This document shows, piece after piece, positions 43,051-52,522 of a stretch of 64,000 bases of DNA. The notes beneath the pieces are model-generated. The model did not search any database. It saw nothing but the letters and a program-made list of their open reading frames with translations, and was not told where the DNA came from. Origin of the DNA: Luteibacter sp. SG786 (GTDB taxonomy: Bacteria > Pseudomonadota > Gammaproteobacteria > Xanthomonadales > Rhodanobacteraceae); contig NZ_JAAOYX010000001.1 of assembly GCF_011759605.1 (NCBI RefSeq), positions 1,550,001 to 1,614,000 on the forward strand, written 5' to 3'. The position numbers were made by a program, and so were the translations under genes. Each line of letters begins with the position of its first letter. Within the stretch, counting starts at the first letter, position 1.

Positions 43051-44370
43051 TTAGCGGGAAGTGAACTCGACACGCACGATCGTTCCGCCGGCGGGCGCGC
43101 CGACGATCGACACTCGTCCGTCGTGCCTTTCGACGATCTGTTGCACGAGATTGAGCCCGAGGCCGCTCCCCGTCGAACGCGGGCGCAGGCGATGGAACGG
43201 CTCGAACACGCGCTCGCGCTCTTCGGCGGGTATGCCCGGACCATCGTCCTCCACTTCGAAGCCCGATGCCGTCACGCGCAAAATGACATGATGCCCACCG
43301 TGTTCGATGGCATTCTGGACGAGGTTTGTCATCACGCGTTCGAGAGCGCCCACATCGCCGCGTAGCGACGACATGCCTTCGATCCGAACCTCGATCGTGC
43401 GTTTCGATGCAATCAGCAGCGGGGCCAGGTCCGCCGCAACACGCCGTGCGAGTGCCCCAAGATCGACGCTTTCGAGGTTTCTTTCGTTATCCAGGCGCTG
43501 AATATCGAGCATCTGCTCGGCGAGATTACTCAATCGCGCCACGTCGCCACTCAATTTGCGCGTGGCCGGCTCGGCCGCGGTGTCCACTTTCAACCGCAGG
43601 ATGGCGATGGGCGTGCGCAGTTCGTGCGCGGCGGAGGCAATGAAGCGCCTCTGTCGTTCGTAGCCCTCGTCAAGCCTTCGCAGGGCATCGTTCACGGCGC
43701 GTACCAGCGGCGCGATCTCGATGGGTACGTGTTCCTCGCTCAACCGTCGCCCACGCCGGTTTGCGTCGATTTGCTCCGCCTCCTGTGCGATGGCGGAGAC
43801 ACCGGCAAGTGCTTTCCGAACGATCCACGGCGTCACAAGCATCGAGATCAGCGCCAAGGCGATGAAGATGGGAATGACAATGACATTGGATGCAATAAGA
43901 ACGACGAGGCTGACACCGGTGAGCTCGCCGTGCCCCAGGATCGTCAAGGTTCCGGCCGGAGCAACCTCTCGCCGGATAACCGCCGACAGGCGGTAAGGCG
44001 GAGATCGATCGCGCAGATGCGCGTAGGACAGATGGCTTAGCCGCCCTAGAAGCGAAGCATATTGAGGTGGCACGCCACCCGACGCCACATGGCGACCGGA
44101 ATCGTCCTCCGCCACGAACCAGAGGTCGGGAGACTTCATGCGAAGCCTGGCCAGTTCCGGTGTTTCGCGAACCGAGAGACTCCCGTCCGGAGCACGAACG
44201 ATCGCCCGCGCGATCACTGGCGTGATGGCCTCGTCGGTATAGAGGCCGCCACTGTCCATGCGAAGCGCCATCGCCATGAAGAATGTGCATGCGACAAGTA
44301 ACGTCGCGAGTTGGAAGATCAGCGGCTTGAGGATCAGGGGACGTTTCAGCGAAGGCGCCCCCCGCTTCAT
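43051..44370 (-). CDS. sensor histidine kinase (QseC/PmrB-like)
   Basis: A 439-residue membrane kinase. Two membrane helices (about 17-37 and 153-180) flank a ~115-residue periplasmic sensor. A HAMP-like linker leads to the phosphoacceptor helix with His249 in AAHELRTPIAIL, then an ATPase domain with NLVQNAIEHG (N box), DDGPGIP (G1) and GSGLGLNLV (G2). It overlaps the response-regulator gene by 4 bp (ATGA), forming a classical pair. The signal cannot be deduced. Confidence 0.92.
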   Translation of the reverse strand: MKRGAPSLKRPLILKPLIFQLATLLVACTFFMAMALRMDSGGLYTDEAITPVIARAIVRAPDGSLSVRETPELARLRMKSPDLWFVAEDDSGRHVASGGVPPQYASLLGRLSHLSYAHLRDRSPPYRLSAVIRREVAPAGTLTILGHGELTGVSLVVLIASNVIVIPIFIALALISMLVTPWIVRKALAGVSAIAQEAEQIDANRRGRRLSEEHVPIEIAPLVRAVNDALRRLDEGYERQRRFIASAAHELRTPIAILRLKVDTAAEPATRKLSGDVARLSNLAEQMLDIQRLDNERNLESVDLGALARRVAADLAPLLIASKRTIEVRIEGMSSLRGDVGALERVMTNLVQNAIEHGGHHVILRVTASGFEVEDDGPGIPAEERERVFEPFHRLRPRSTGSGLGLNLVQQIVERHDGRVSIVGAPAGGTIVRVEFTSR

Positions 44371-45041
44371 GACAGATCCTTCAACAGATAGCCGACTCCC
44401 TTGATCGCGTGGATCTCGACCTTCGCCCCCGCATCGGCAAGCTTGCGGCGAAGACGCGAAATGTGGGAGTCCAGCGTGTTCGACTGCACCTCGTCGTCGA
44501 ACCCGAAAACCGCTTGCTCGAGGGTCTCTCTCAGGATCGTTCTACCGCGACGATTCACGAGCGCTGCCAGAACGCGCAGCTCCCTGCGAGTGAGATCGAT
44601 TCTGACGCCTTCGACGGAGGCCTCGTCATTCGTAACGTCGAACACAAGCTCGCCGACTTGGATTTCCTCACTGCCCAATTCCATGGGGCGCCGCCGTATG
44701 GCACGGATACGAGCAAACAGTTCGTCGATATCGAACGGCTTGGCGAGATAGTCGTCGGCTCCTCCATCGAGGCCGGCAACTCGGTCGACCACGTCGCCGC
44801 GGGCGCTCAATACAATGACCGGAAGACCCGGCCGTATGTCACGAAGTATCGGTAAAAGCGAAAGGCCGTCGCCATCCGGAAGGGTACGATCGAGCAGGAC
44901 CAGATCATGGGAGCCCGACATGGCGGCTTCCTGCGCCACCGAGATGCGATCCGCCCGATCGACTATGAAGCGCTCCCGCTCCAGCGCCATGCGCAGCGCA
45001 TCGGCGAATTCTTCCTCGTCCTCGACTATCAAAACTCGCAC
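44367..45041 (-). CDS. OmpR-family response regulator
   Basis: A 224-residue two-domain regulator. The receiver (1-120) has the acidic EDEEE pocket, phospho-acceptor Asp51 in LVLLDRTLPDGDG, a Ser in VLSARG and Lys in LAKPFD. A winged-helix output domain (about 125-222) has LTRREL and SNTLDSHISRLRRKL. Translation starts at a GTG behind GAGGTG. Partner is the adjacent kinase. Confidence 0.93.
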   Translation of the reverse strand: MRVLIVEDEEEFADALRMALERERFIVDRADRISVAQEAAMSGSHDLVLLDRTLPDGDGLSLLPILRDIRPGLPVIVLSARGDVVDRVAGLDGGADDYLAKPFDIDELFARIRAIRRRPMELGSEEIQVGELVFDVTNDEASVEGVRIDLTRRELRVLAALVNRRGRTILRETLEQAVFGFDDEVQSNTLDSHISRLRRKLADAGAKVEIHAIKGVGYLLKDLS

Positions 45042-45064
45042 GAATGCACCTCACATCTGCATCT

Positions 45065-45090
45065 TCGCATGATATATGCGATGCATTGCG
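45065..45090. promoter_or_regulatory. short palindromic spacer before the OmpR-type regulator
   Basis: The 50-bp gap between the propeller kinase end and the regulator start contains CGCAT-N5-ATGCG (45067-45081 region) in an AT-rich centre (GATATATGC). It is a plausible -10/operator area for the regulator gene on the - strand. Evidence is weak. Confidence 0.2.
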
Positions 45091-45091
45091 G

Positions 45092-48000
45092 CTACCTTGC
45101 GTAGCGCGACCCGTGGCGCGCCCGTGACAGAGGCACAACCAAGGTAACGGTGGTTCCACCAGACCCCGTCGCAATCGACAGCGTGCCACCGATTTCCTGG
45201 GCCCGCTCGCGCATGGTCACCATGCCCCAGTGTCCTGCGCGGCGGCCCTCGGCCGCTACGAGTTCGGGGATGCCCTGTCCGTTGTCTTTCACCTCCGCGA
45301 CGAGCGTCGCCTGGCCGTATCGGAGGGTCAGCACGATATGGCTGGCCTTGGCGTGCTTGAAGGCGTTGTGGATAGCTTCCCGCAAGATGTCCAGGGCGGC
45401 GAGATGCGTCATGTCGCCGAGGGACGTTTCCTCGCCCTCGACGACCACGTCGAAGGTGGCCCCATTTGCAGAGCCATGGTCGTCGCCAATCATCCGCAGC
45501 GCATCGGACAACGGCATGCGGTAGGACGCGACGCTTCGCAACGAAATCACTCGCGCCCTTGCCTCCAGTATCAATCCCGACAGCTGCCCAGCGACGTCCT
45601 TGAAGGCGGAACGCAGCTCGTCCGGCGCGCGCCGGTCGCGCTCCCATGCGACCACCCGCAGCATGACGCCTGCCATGCCTTGCAGCATGGAGTCATGGAG
45701 TTCGCGGGCGATGCGGTCGCGCTCCCGGAGCTTTGCCTGGGTGGTCTCCTCGTCGCGGCGCCGCACGACGGCCATCCGGTAGCGATGCCCTACGACAGCG
45801 GCGGCAACCACGAGGAGCGCCATCAGCACCGCAAACCAGGCGGTTTCGAAGAAAGCGGGCCGGGAGGTCACCGTCGCGGAGAAAAGGCTGGGCGACCAGT
45901 CGCCGCTCGGGCCCCTCGCCTGGATCTCCAATCGAAGCTGCCCGGGCGGCAGGTCCGAGTAGCTCACCTTCGCTTCGTCCGCGGCATACCGCCAGGCCGT
46001 GTCGACGCCGAGCAACCGGTAGCGCAAATCCACGAAGCCCGAGTCGGTGAGCGACACGCCCACGATGTCGGCGTCCAGCGAACGCTGGCCGGGTCTCAGC
46101 TCGCCACCGGACAGCAGGGACGTGCCGTTGCCGTCGCGCATGGCCATCAATGAAGGCGTCGCGGCGATATCGCGACCGAGGTCCTCCGGACGGAAGGTAA
46201 CGAGACCCGACACGCCGGCGATCCAGAGCTTGCCATCGGCAGCCTGGTGAAGCGTCGGCAAGGGACGTACTTGCTGGGCGCCACCCGGCATGCCGTCGGC
46301 GGTGGTGACGATGCGAAAAGGAAGCCCGTCCCCTGCGCCGTCCTGCGCCCTTTCGATGTCCCGGGTGGTAAGACCTATCAGGCCCTTGGCGGTGTTGAGC
46401 CAGACGTCGCCTCCGGCGGTGCGGACAATGCCGGTCACGCCTCGGAGCAGACCGTGGCGGCGCAGTTCGACTGGCCTGAAGGTGCCGTGATGCACGACGC
46501 CAAACCCGACTTCGCCGCCGACCAGGAATGGCTCGCCGGGACTGATGGCCGTGATCGCTCCTATCGATGGCACCTGGGTGATCGCTGGCGAGGATATGGA
46601 TCCCGGCGCGAGCGCCGCCAGGGATCCGTCGGAAAAACCGAACCAGGTCACGCCACCTGCATCGATGGTGCCGCTCGTGGGCGACAAGGCCGGAAAACCT
46701 TCCGGTGCTCCGACATGACGCCAACCGTTGGCATCGACCAGAAATAGCCCCTTGTCCCGAAGACTCACCCAGAAGCGATCGGTGCCGGCAGGAAGCACCA
46801 CCTGGGCAGGATCGGTGGTAGCGGTGGGTCCTTCGTCGGGGCGCGGCGAAAGCATCTGAAACGCCTTGCCCGATACGCGATAGAGCGCGTCGTCGCCCGC
46901 GAGGACGGCCGTCCCGTCGGGTAGCCGGGTCAGCGCGGAAACCGCCGTGTCGTTGGCGAGGATGTCGACGCGGTTTCCGTCGACGAGTCCGATCTTGTTG
47001 TAGCCGCCACGGGTGTAGGTGGTCACCAGCGTCGTTCCGTCCGTAGCTGGCAAGACACCGAACCAGCCAAGGCCCTTCTCGAAGGGGCTGATGGGTTCGG
47101 TCACCATCGGACGGAAACGGACGAGACCTTGCCGGGCGCCCACCCACAGATCGCCGGTTGCATCGAGCATCAACGAGAGCGCACTGATGTTGCCCGCAGG
47201 GATAACGGACGCCCGGGTTGGACGGCGCCCCTCGCGTATGTCCGCCAGGGCAGACTCCCGGCTCGCCGAGCAAAGCCCGTCGCAACCCTGCTGCACCGTC
47301 CAGAAGGTTCCCCGCGTGTCGAACGTCGTGATGTGATTGACGTTCACCGCGGCCGGTTGCGTGGACATGCGGATGCCGGGCACCTCCATGTACTTGCGGT
47401 ACGTCACCCACAGGTGCCCCTCGGGGTCCGCCACGAGCAGTCCGCCCTTGTTCGGTTCAGCGAGTTTCGCCACCTCGACAAAGCGTTGCGCCCCGCGCGG
47501 CAACCGGTATATCGATTCGCCGGCGATCGCCAGCATGTCGCCGCTGGCGCTGCTTCGCACGGTGTCGATCGGCGCGGACGGCAGGCCCCATGCCGACGCG
47601 TCGCAGCGAACCCAGCGTCCTTCCGTCAGGACATAGAGACCGTCGTCCGCAGTGACGAACGTGCGGCCATCGGCATGGACGAAGGCGCCGCCGATGCCGC
47701 TGGTGGGCAATCCCGCAGGAATGGTAACCGTTCGGCCGTCGGCCGCCAGATGAACCTCAACGGCGTCTCCATACAGCACCCAGAGGCCGCCCTTCGGGTC
47801 CGGCGTCAGGTCCCTGACCTGACGGGACACATGGAGCGACTCCGGAGCCACGTTGAATTCGCTGAAATGGTGTCCGTCGAAACGGAACAGACCATTGTTG
47901 GTTCCCAGCCAGATCATGCCGTCGGCAGTCTGCGCCATGTTCCCGACATCCTGGGGGGCACCTTCCGAAGCACCCCAGACAGTCACCACGTATCCTGGCG

Positions 48001-48103
48001 CCTTTATTTCGTCCGCGAAGGCATCGCCCCAGACGAGCAGGCCCAGCACGACGCAGGCAAGCAACGCCCTCACGCCGCGCAGCCGCCGATGGACAGCCTT
48101 CAT
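45092..48103 (-). CDS. propeller-type sensor histidine kinase (Reg_prop/Y_Y_Y, HisKA_3)
   Basis: A 1003-residue membrane sensor. A signal peptide or N-terminal anchor (residues 1-30) precedes a large periplasmic region of two-component propeller repeats (TADGMIWLGTNNGLFRFDG, DPKGGLWVLYGD, DATGDLWVGARQGLVRF, AADGKLWIAGVSGLVTF). A Y_Y_Y domain (YRLLGVDTAWRYAADEAKVSYSDLPPGQLRLEI), a membrane helix (WFAVLMALLVVAAAVVGH), a HisKA_3 helix with His in RELHDSMLQG and a HATPase domain (EAIHNAFKHAKA, DNGQGI, GHWGMVTMRERA) follow. HisKA_3 kinases pair with NarL-type regulators. None adjoins it; the nearest is at 56165. Confidence 0.9.
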   Translation of the reverse strand: MKAVHRRLRGVRALLACVVLGLLVWGDAFADEIKAPGYVVTVWGASEGAPQDVGNMAQTADGMIWLGTNNGLFRFDGHHFSEFNVAPESLHVSRQVRDLTPDPKGGLWVLYGDAVEVHLAADGRTVTIPAGLPTSGIGGAFVHADGRTFVTADDGLYVLTEGRWVRCDASAWGLPSAPIDTVRSSASGDMLAIAGESIYRLPRGAQRFVEVAKLAEPNKGGLLVADPEGHLWVTYRKYMEVPGIRMSTQPAAVNVNHITTFDTRGTFWTVQQGCDGLCSASRESALADIREGRRPTRASVIPAGNISALSLMLDATGDLWVGARQGLVRFRPMVTEPISPFEKGLGWFGVLPATDGTTLVTTYTRGGYNKIGLVDGNRVDILANDTAVSALTRLPDGTAVLAGDDALYRVSGKAFQMLSPRPDEGPTATTDPAQVVLPAGTDRFWVSLRDKGLFLVDANGWRHVGAPEGFPALSPTSGTIDAGGVTWFGFSDGSLAALAPGSISSPAITQVPSIGAITAISPGEPFLVGGEVGFGVVHHGTFRPVELRRHGLLRGVTGIVRTAGGDVWLNTAKGLIGLTTRDIERAQDGAGDGLPFRIVTTADGMPGGAQQVRPLPTLHQAADGKLWIAGVSGLVTFRPEDLGRDIAATPSLMAMRDGNGTSLLSGGELRPGQRSLDADIVGVSLTDSGFVDLRYRLLGVDTAWRYAADEAKVSYSDLPPGQLRLEIQARGPSGDWSPSLFSATVTSRPAFFETAWFAVLMALLVVAAAVVGHRYRMAVVRRRDEETTQAKLRERDRIARELHDSMLQGMAGVMLRVVAWERDRRAPDELRSAFKDVAGQLSGLILEARARVISLRSVASYRMPLSDALRMIGDDHGSANGATFDVVVEGEETSLGDMTHLAALDILREAIHNAFKHAKASHIVLTLRYGQATLVAEVKDNGQGIPELVAAEGRRAGHWGMVTMRERAQEIGGTLSIATGSGGTTVTLVVPLSRARHGSRYAR

Positions 48104-48195
48104 ACATCAACCCCCGAAACCGAATGAATGCGGGCCTCAGGCCATACGTGCCCGGGCCGTCTTGCTTATGTCAGGAGGTTATACAGGGGCGCGCA

Positions 48196-49617
48196 TCACC
48201 AGCCAAACAGCACCTGCACACTGCCGTAGTTGCCGTCATTCCCACCGGCATCCCTGATGGTGCGGCCCGCCCGGAAGTGATTCCCTTCGATGGAGAACGT
48301 GATGCCGGGACGCCACTTCCAGTCGACGCGCACCTGCCCGTACATTCCCGTCCACTTCGAGCCGGTGCCCGCCGTACCGGCAAGTGCATTGTTGGGCTGC
48401 ACGTAGATCGCGTCAGCCGTGGTACGCCGCCACTGCAGGCCCACTGCGGCGAGAAGGGTCACGGTCGATGCCGGCTTCAACGTGATGCTCGGCTTCACGT
48501 GGACGAGGTTCGTGTAACCGGTGTAACCGGCGAGCGAGAAGTAGTAGCCATTGGGAAAGAGCGGATTGAAGGTGCCGAGACGCCCGTCGCCCGCCCGCTT
48601 GTCGCCCGAAGCGGTGTCGAACTGCAAGCCGAGCCTGGGCGCCCATGCGGTGTCCGTAAAGGTCCAGCCCGCGCGGGTGCCCACCGCCCACGCGTGGATC
48701 GTGCTGTCCCCCACCCGCCCGCGCTGCCGCATGGCTTCCAGATCCCAGTCGAGCGGGCCTTGCTTGCCGGCAAAACGCACGTCGTCGACACGGCGACGCT
48801 CGTTGCCCCTGGCATCGAGGAAGCTTGCCCGGTCGGTGTCGTACCACGCGTGGTAGTACGACAGTTCGTTCGTGCCGAAGACATGGCGCTCCACACGAAC
48901 CATGTGGAAGCGATCGTCCGACCCCGACGTGTCGTCGAAGGCGTGGTCGTCGCGGTACTGCACGGGGTGGCTCAGGAAGGCGATGATGCGCCACGGCCCC
49001 CGCTCGAGGTTGGCCCAGAGCGCATCGAACGACTGGCGCACGTTGGGGCCGTCACGCAACGACACGAAGCGCTGCAGGTCGAGCGCGAAGTCCTGGCGTC
49101 CGGCACGCACACGCACCGTGCCACCGAGCGCGTCGCCCTGCCAGGCAACGAACGCAAGGCGCACGTCCGCACGGTTGCGATCGGTCGGCCCCCAGCTCGA
49201 CTTCGCAAAGGGCCTGGCGTCTTCGAGTTGCACAAAAGCGAGCCAGGGGGTGCCCCAGCGCAGCCCCGCGTGCACCTGCAGGCGCTGCAGCAGGTACGTG
49301 TCGTCGTTCCGTCCGATGCCGAAGGCCGGCGCATTGTTCGTCTCTACCCTTTCACGCAGGAGCACGCCCAGTGTGAGGTAGTGGTCGCCGCCGGGGCCCA
49401 GCGGCATGTACTTCAACGCGTCGCCCGGTTTCCTCGGCACCGCCGGGTCGGCGAGCACCGACCAGTCCTCCTGCCAGCGGTTCGGCAGGACGACCGGGCG
49501 GTCGGGCGTTTTCACCATCCCGTCGTTGGTCGTGGCCTTCTCGTCTGGCACGTCCTGTGCCGATGCCGCCGTCGCGAGGAAAACCGCCGCGACAAGCGGC
49601 AGGCAGGCGCGCTTCAT
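48196..49617 (-). CDS. AlgE-like outer membrane channel (alginate-export family)
   Basis: A 473-residue outer-membrane barrel of the alginate-export (AlgE) superfamily. A signal peptide (MKRACLPLVAAVFLATAASA) precedes strands such as LRERVETNNAPAFGIGRNDDTYLLQRLQVHAGLRWG and FVQLEDARPFAKSSWGPTDRNRADVRLAFV, and it ends in an aromatic residue (VQVLFGW). No alginate synthesis genes are nearby, so it more likely passes another solute. It overlaps the upstream VOC gene by 4 bp and closes the seven-gene operon. Confidence 0.85.
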   Translation of the reverse strand: MKRACLPLVAAVFLATAASAQDVPDEKATTNDGMVKTPDRPVVLPNRWQEDWSVLADPAVPRKPGDALKYMPLGPGGDHYLTLGVLLRERVETNNAPAFGIGRNDDTYLLQRLQVHAGLRWGTPWLAFVQLEDARPFAKSSWGPTDRNRADVRLAFVAWQGDALGGTVRVRAGRQDFALDLQRFVSLRDGPNVRQSFDALWANLERGPWRIIAFLSHPVQYRDDHAFDDTSGSDDRFHMVRVERHVFGTNELSYYHAWYDTDRASFLDARGNERRRVDDVRFAGKQGPLDWDLEAMRQRGRVGDSTIHAWAVGTRAGWTFTDTAWAPRLGLQFDTASGDKRAGDGRLGTFNPLFPNGYYFSLAGYTGYTNLVHVKPSITLKPASTVTLLAAVGLQWRRTTADAIYVQPNNALAGTAGTGSKWTGMYGQVRVDWKWRPGITFSIEGNHFRAGRTIRDAGGNDGNYGSVQVLFGW

Positions 49618-50486
49618 TTGCCGCTGTGGATTTCGGCGACGTAACCGCCCGGGAACCGGACCATGGCAGCACGGCGGCTGCCCTCGGCATGCGCGTCGAC
49701 GACCACCTTGGCGCCGCTCTCCTGCGCGCGCTTGAGCGTGGCGTCGAGATCGGTGACTTCGTAACCGGTCAGCTCGGTGCCGTAGGGCCAGTCAAGATGT
49801 CCATCGGTGACAAGCACCGTGGCCTTGCCATACCCGGATTCGATGCGGATGCGGCGATACGTACCACCCTTGCGACCAAGCTCGCTCCCCGGCGCATGGC
49901 GGTCGTCGTCCACCACCTTGCCGTGCGAGAAGGTCACAAAGGCTTTCACGAAGGCATCGGCGGACTCGGCCGGCAGGTAGATGCGGTTTTCCGGCACGTG
50001 TTCGAACGCCGCGTAATTGGGCTTTTTCGTATGCCAGTACAACTGCATGTTCACGCCACCCGGCCAGGCGACGACGGCGTCGCGTCCGATCGGATCGTCG
50101 AAGGGCGCGACGAGCGTGGCGGCCCCGGCGGCGTTCGCCGCCTTCACTGCCGCGTCGAGATCGGTCACGAGGTAGCCGGTGCGCTCGAGGCCGAACGAAT
50201 ACGGAACCGGCGTGCGAAAGCCGAACACCGACACGGTGCCGACCGGGGTTTGCACGAGCTGCGACGAGGTGCTCGACGGTGTCGGCGTCACCGTCACCAC
50301 CACCTGCTTGGTGGACTGCCCGCCGAAGGTGGCCGTGAAACTCCGCACGAACGCGTCGACGTCGCTCGGCGCAACGTACACGTGGGTCGTGTCGTATTGC
50401 GAACCCACCGCATAGTCCGGTGTGGCCGCCATGGCGGTGGATGAAACGAGGAGCGCAAGGGAAGCGATCAGGGTGTACGGGCGCAT
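49614..50486 (-). CDS. exported VOC (glyoxalase/bleomycin-resistance) fold protein
   Basis: A 290-residue protein with a signal peptide (MRPYTLIASLALLVSSTAMA) and two VOC-type repeats, about 30-145 (TGYLVTDLDAAVKAANAAGA...) and 160-290 (TGYEVTDLDATLKRAQESGAKVV). Exported VOC proteins are uncommon; most are cytoplasmic metal-dependent enzymes or ligand binders. Its place between an MFS exporter and an outer-membrane channel fits a periplasmic binding or processing role for the operon's substrate. The ATG at 50486 starts the signal peptide; translation is coupled to the channel gene. Confidence 0.8.
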   Translation of the reverse strand: MRPYTLIASLALLVSSTAMAATPDYAVGSQYDTTHVYVAPSDVDAFVRSFTATFGGQSTKQVVVTVTPTPSSTSSQLVQTPVGTVSVFGFRTPVPYSFGLERTGYLVTDLDAAVKAANAAGAATLVAPFDDPIGRDAVVAWPGGVNMQLYWHTKKPNYAAFEHVPENRIYLPAESADAFVKAFVTFSHGKVVDDDRHAPGSELGRKGGTYRRIRIESGYGKATVLVTDGHLDWPYGTELTGYEVTDLDATLKRAQESGAKVVVDAHAEGSRRAAMVRFPGGYVAEIHSGK

Positions 50487-50502
50487 GGGATATGTCCGTT
50501 GC

Positions 50503-52122
50503 TCAGGAAGAAGGAAGGCCCTGCGCGATCGCGCGGGCGTTGACACCGATGAGGTGCGTGACCTTGGGCGGCTGGGCGCCCCGGTGGAAGGCGGAGGCTT
50601 CGCTCTGGATGTCCGCGCCGGCGTGACTGAAACGTTCATGCTGGCGGAGGTGCTCGGCCCACGACTCGACCATGAACCACTCCACGACGTGCTCGGGATT
50701 GCCCGAGTCCTGGGTGACGCCCCAGGCATAAGCCCCGTCGCGCAGACGCTCCATCGAGAAGCGCTCCAGCACGGCGAGGAACGCGGCAAGCCTTTCGTGT
50801 GCCACGTCGTATTCCACAAGGATGAGGACGGGGCCGCGGTCGTTCGCGACCGGTTCGGCCGTGAGCGGTTCGGCCCACTGGTGCGCCGAACTCAGGTCCA
50901 GTTCGGCCGATGGCAGCGGCATGGTGCGCATGACGAACGCCGCCACGACGAGCCCCGCGGCACTGGCCAGCAGCGTCGTGCCCACGCCCACCGCTTCGGC
51001 CAGCGTGCCCCAGCCGATGCTTCCCGCCGCCATCGCACCATTGAACACGGTGAGGTACACGGCAAGCGCCCTGCCCCGCACCCAGTTGGGCAGGATGCCT
51101 TGCGCGACCCCGTTGAAGGTGGTCAGCGACATGATCCACGCGCCACCGAGCACCAGGAGCGCGACGAACGCCACGACCTTGTCGGGGACAAGCGCCAGGA
51201 CGACCATCACGAGGGCGGAGAGCAGCGACGAACCGAGCAGCAGCGCGTCGGCGCTGCATCGTGCACGCATCTTCGGCAGCAGCAGCGCGCCGACGATGGC
51301 ACCGGCGCCCACGGCGCCCATCAGCACACCGTAGAACCCCGCACCGCCATGCAAGGTGCCGCGGGCCACCAGCGGCAAGAGTGCCCACACCGCGGAAGCG
51401 AACGCGAAGAACACGGCCGCCCGGATGAGGACAACGTGCAGCTCGCGGCTTGCCTTGGTGTATCGAAGACCCGCACGAAAGGCGCCGAGGAAGTTCTCCG
51501 GAAGCGCCGTGTCGCCCGTGGACTTGCGCCGCCACCAGACGAGGGCCGCGATGACGAGGAAATAACTGCAGACGTCCGTGCCATACGTGACGGCGGCGCC
51601 CATGCCGGCAAGGATCAGACCGCCTGCGGCCGGCCCGATAGCGCGTGAGATGTTGACGCCCAGGGAGTTGAGCGAGACGGCATCCTTGAGCTCGGCCCGC
51701 TCGACGAGTTCCGGCACGATGGACTGCCACGTCGGCCCGATGAGCGCCGCGCCGATGCCGCCGACGAAAGTCAGGGCAACGAGCGCCGCGATGCTCAGGT
51801 TTCCGGTGGAGGCGAGCATCATGAGCGTCGCACTCACGCAGGCAAGGAGAACCTGCACGGCGATGAGGAAACGGCGGCGGTCGAGGATGTCGGACAACAC
51901 GCCCGCGGGGATGGCGAGGAGGAAGATCGGCAAGGAGCCCGCGGCCTGGATGAGCGAGACCGCGGCGGGGCCGCCACCCAGTTCCGTCACCATCCAGGAG
52001 CTGGCGATGTCGCGCATGAAAGTGCCGGTGTTACCCAGCACAGTCGCCACCCAGAGGACGGCGAAGGTCGCGTGCTTGAGCGGCCGCAGGCTGTCGGAGA
52101 GTCCCCCCGTTTCAGCGGCCAT
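50503..52122 (-). CDS. MFS_3 transporter with C-terminal dimeric-barrel domain
   Basis: A 539-residue inner-membrane transporter of the MFS_3/EntS-like family. About 12 membrane segments occupy residues 15-410 (IPAGVLSDILDRRRFLIAVQ is the motif-A loop). The final ~115 residues are soluble and resemble an antibiotic-biosynthesis-monooxygenase (ABM)-like alpha+beta barrel (VLILVEYDVAHERLAAFLAVLERFSMERLRDGA, VVEWFMVESWAEHLRQHERF). This tail is known in the family. It overlaps the doxX gene by 11 bp. Confidence 0.85.
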   Translation of the reverse strand: MAAETGGLSDSLRPLKHATFAVLWVATVLGNTGTFMRDIASSWMVTELGGGPAAVSLIQAAGSLPIFLLAIPAGVLSDILDRRRFLIAVQVLLACVSATLMMLASTGNLSIAALVALTFVGGIGAALIGPTWQSIVPELVERAELKDAVSLNSLGVNISRAIGPAAGGLILAGMGAAVTYGTDVCSYFLVIAALVWWRRKSTGDTALPENFLGAFRAGLRYTKASRELHVVLIRAAVFFAFASAVWALLPLVARGTLHGGAGFYGVLMGAVGAGAIVGALLLPKMRARCSADALLLGSSLLSALVMVVLALVPDKVVAFVALLVLGGAWIMSLTTFNGVAQGILPNWVRGRALAVYLTVFNGAMAAGSIGWGTLAEAVGVGTTLLASAAGLVVAAFVMRTMPLPSAELDLSSAHQWAEPLTAEPVANDRGPVLILVEYDVAHERLAAFLAVLERFSMERLRDGAYAWGVTQDSGNPEHVVEWFMVESWAEHLRQHERFSHAGADIQSEASAFHRGAQPPKVTHLIGVNARAIAQGLPSS

Positions 52123-52522
52123 GGAGGCGCCCTCGCAGGTCGAGCCAGCCCACATACACGAACGCGCCGGCAAGGCCCAGGTGTTCGAAGAACCCGTTCA
52201 TCATCATGTCGCGCCCGGGGCCCGCCGTCTCGTTCCACCAGGCATTGGCAAGGAAGTTGGCGGTGAAGGTGAACAAGGCCAGCGCGAACGCGCCCAGCCA
52301 CCGCAGGTGTCCGGTGAGGACGGCGAGCGAGCACAGCAACTCGAAGACGATGACGCCACAGGCAAACAGGCGCGGCGGCGAGAGGCCGAAGTGCTGCATC
52401 TCGCCGATGGCCGAATCGAAATCGACGAGCTTGCAGATGGCGCCCTGGAGGTAGGCCGAGCATAGCGCGAGGAGCGCAAGCCACAGCACGACGTCCATGC
52501 GCAGGGAGGCCGGGCGCATCAT
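52112..52522 (-). CDS. DoxX-family membrane protein
   Basis: A 136-residue protein with four predicted membrane helices (WLALLALCSAYLQGAICKL, ACGVIVFELLCSLAVLTG, GAFALALFTFTANFLANAWW, GLAGAFVYVGWLDL). DoxX proteins are small inner-membrane proteins linked to thiol, quinone or thiosulfate chemistry, often without defined function. I chose the ATG at 52522 because it forms an ATGA overlap with the amidohydrolase stop, matching the operon's style; an ATG 12 bp upstream is also open. Confidence 0.75.
   Translation of the reverse strand: MMRPASLRMDVVLWLALLALCSAYLQGAICKLVDFDSAIGEMQHFGLSPPRLFACGVIVFELLCSLAVLTGHLRWLGAFALALFTFTANFLANAWWNETAGPGRDMMMNGFFEHLGLAGAFVYVGWLDLRGRLHGR

Noticed and set aside
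48196-49617. Alginate secretion system
   Set aside because: Only the AlgE-like barrel is present; no alginate polymerase, modification or periplasmic alg genes are in the window.
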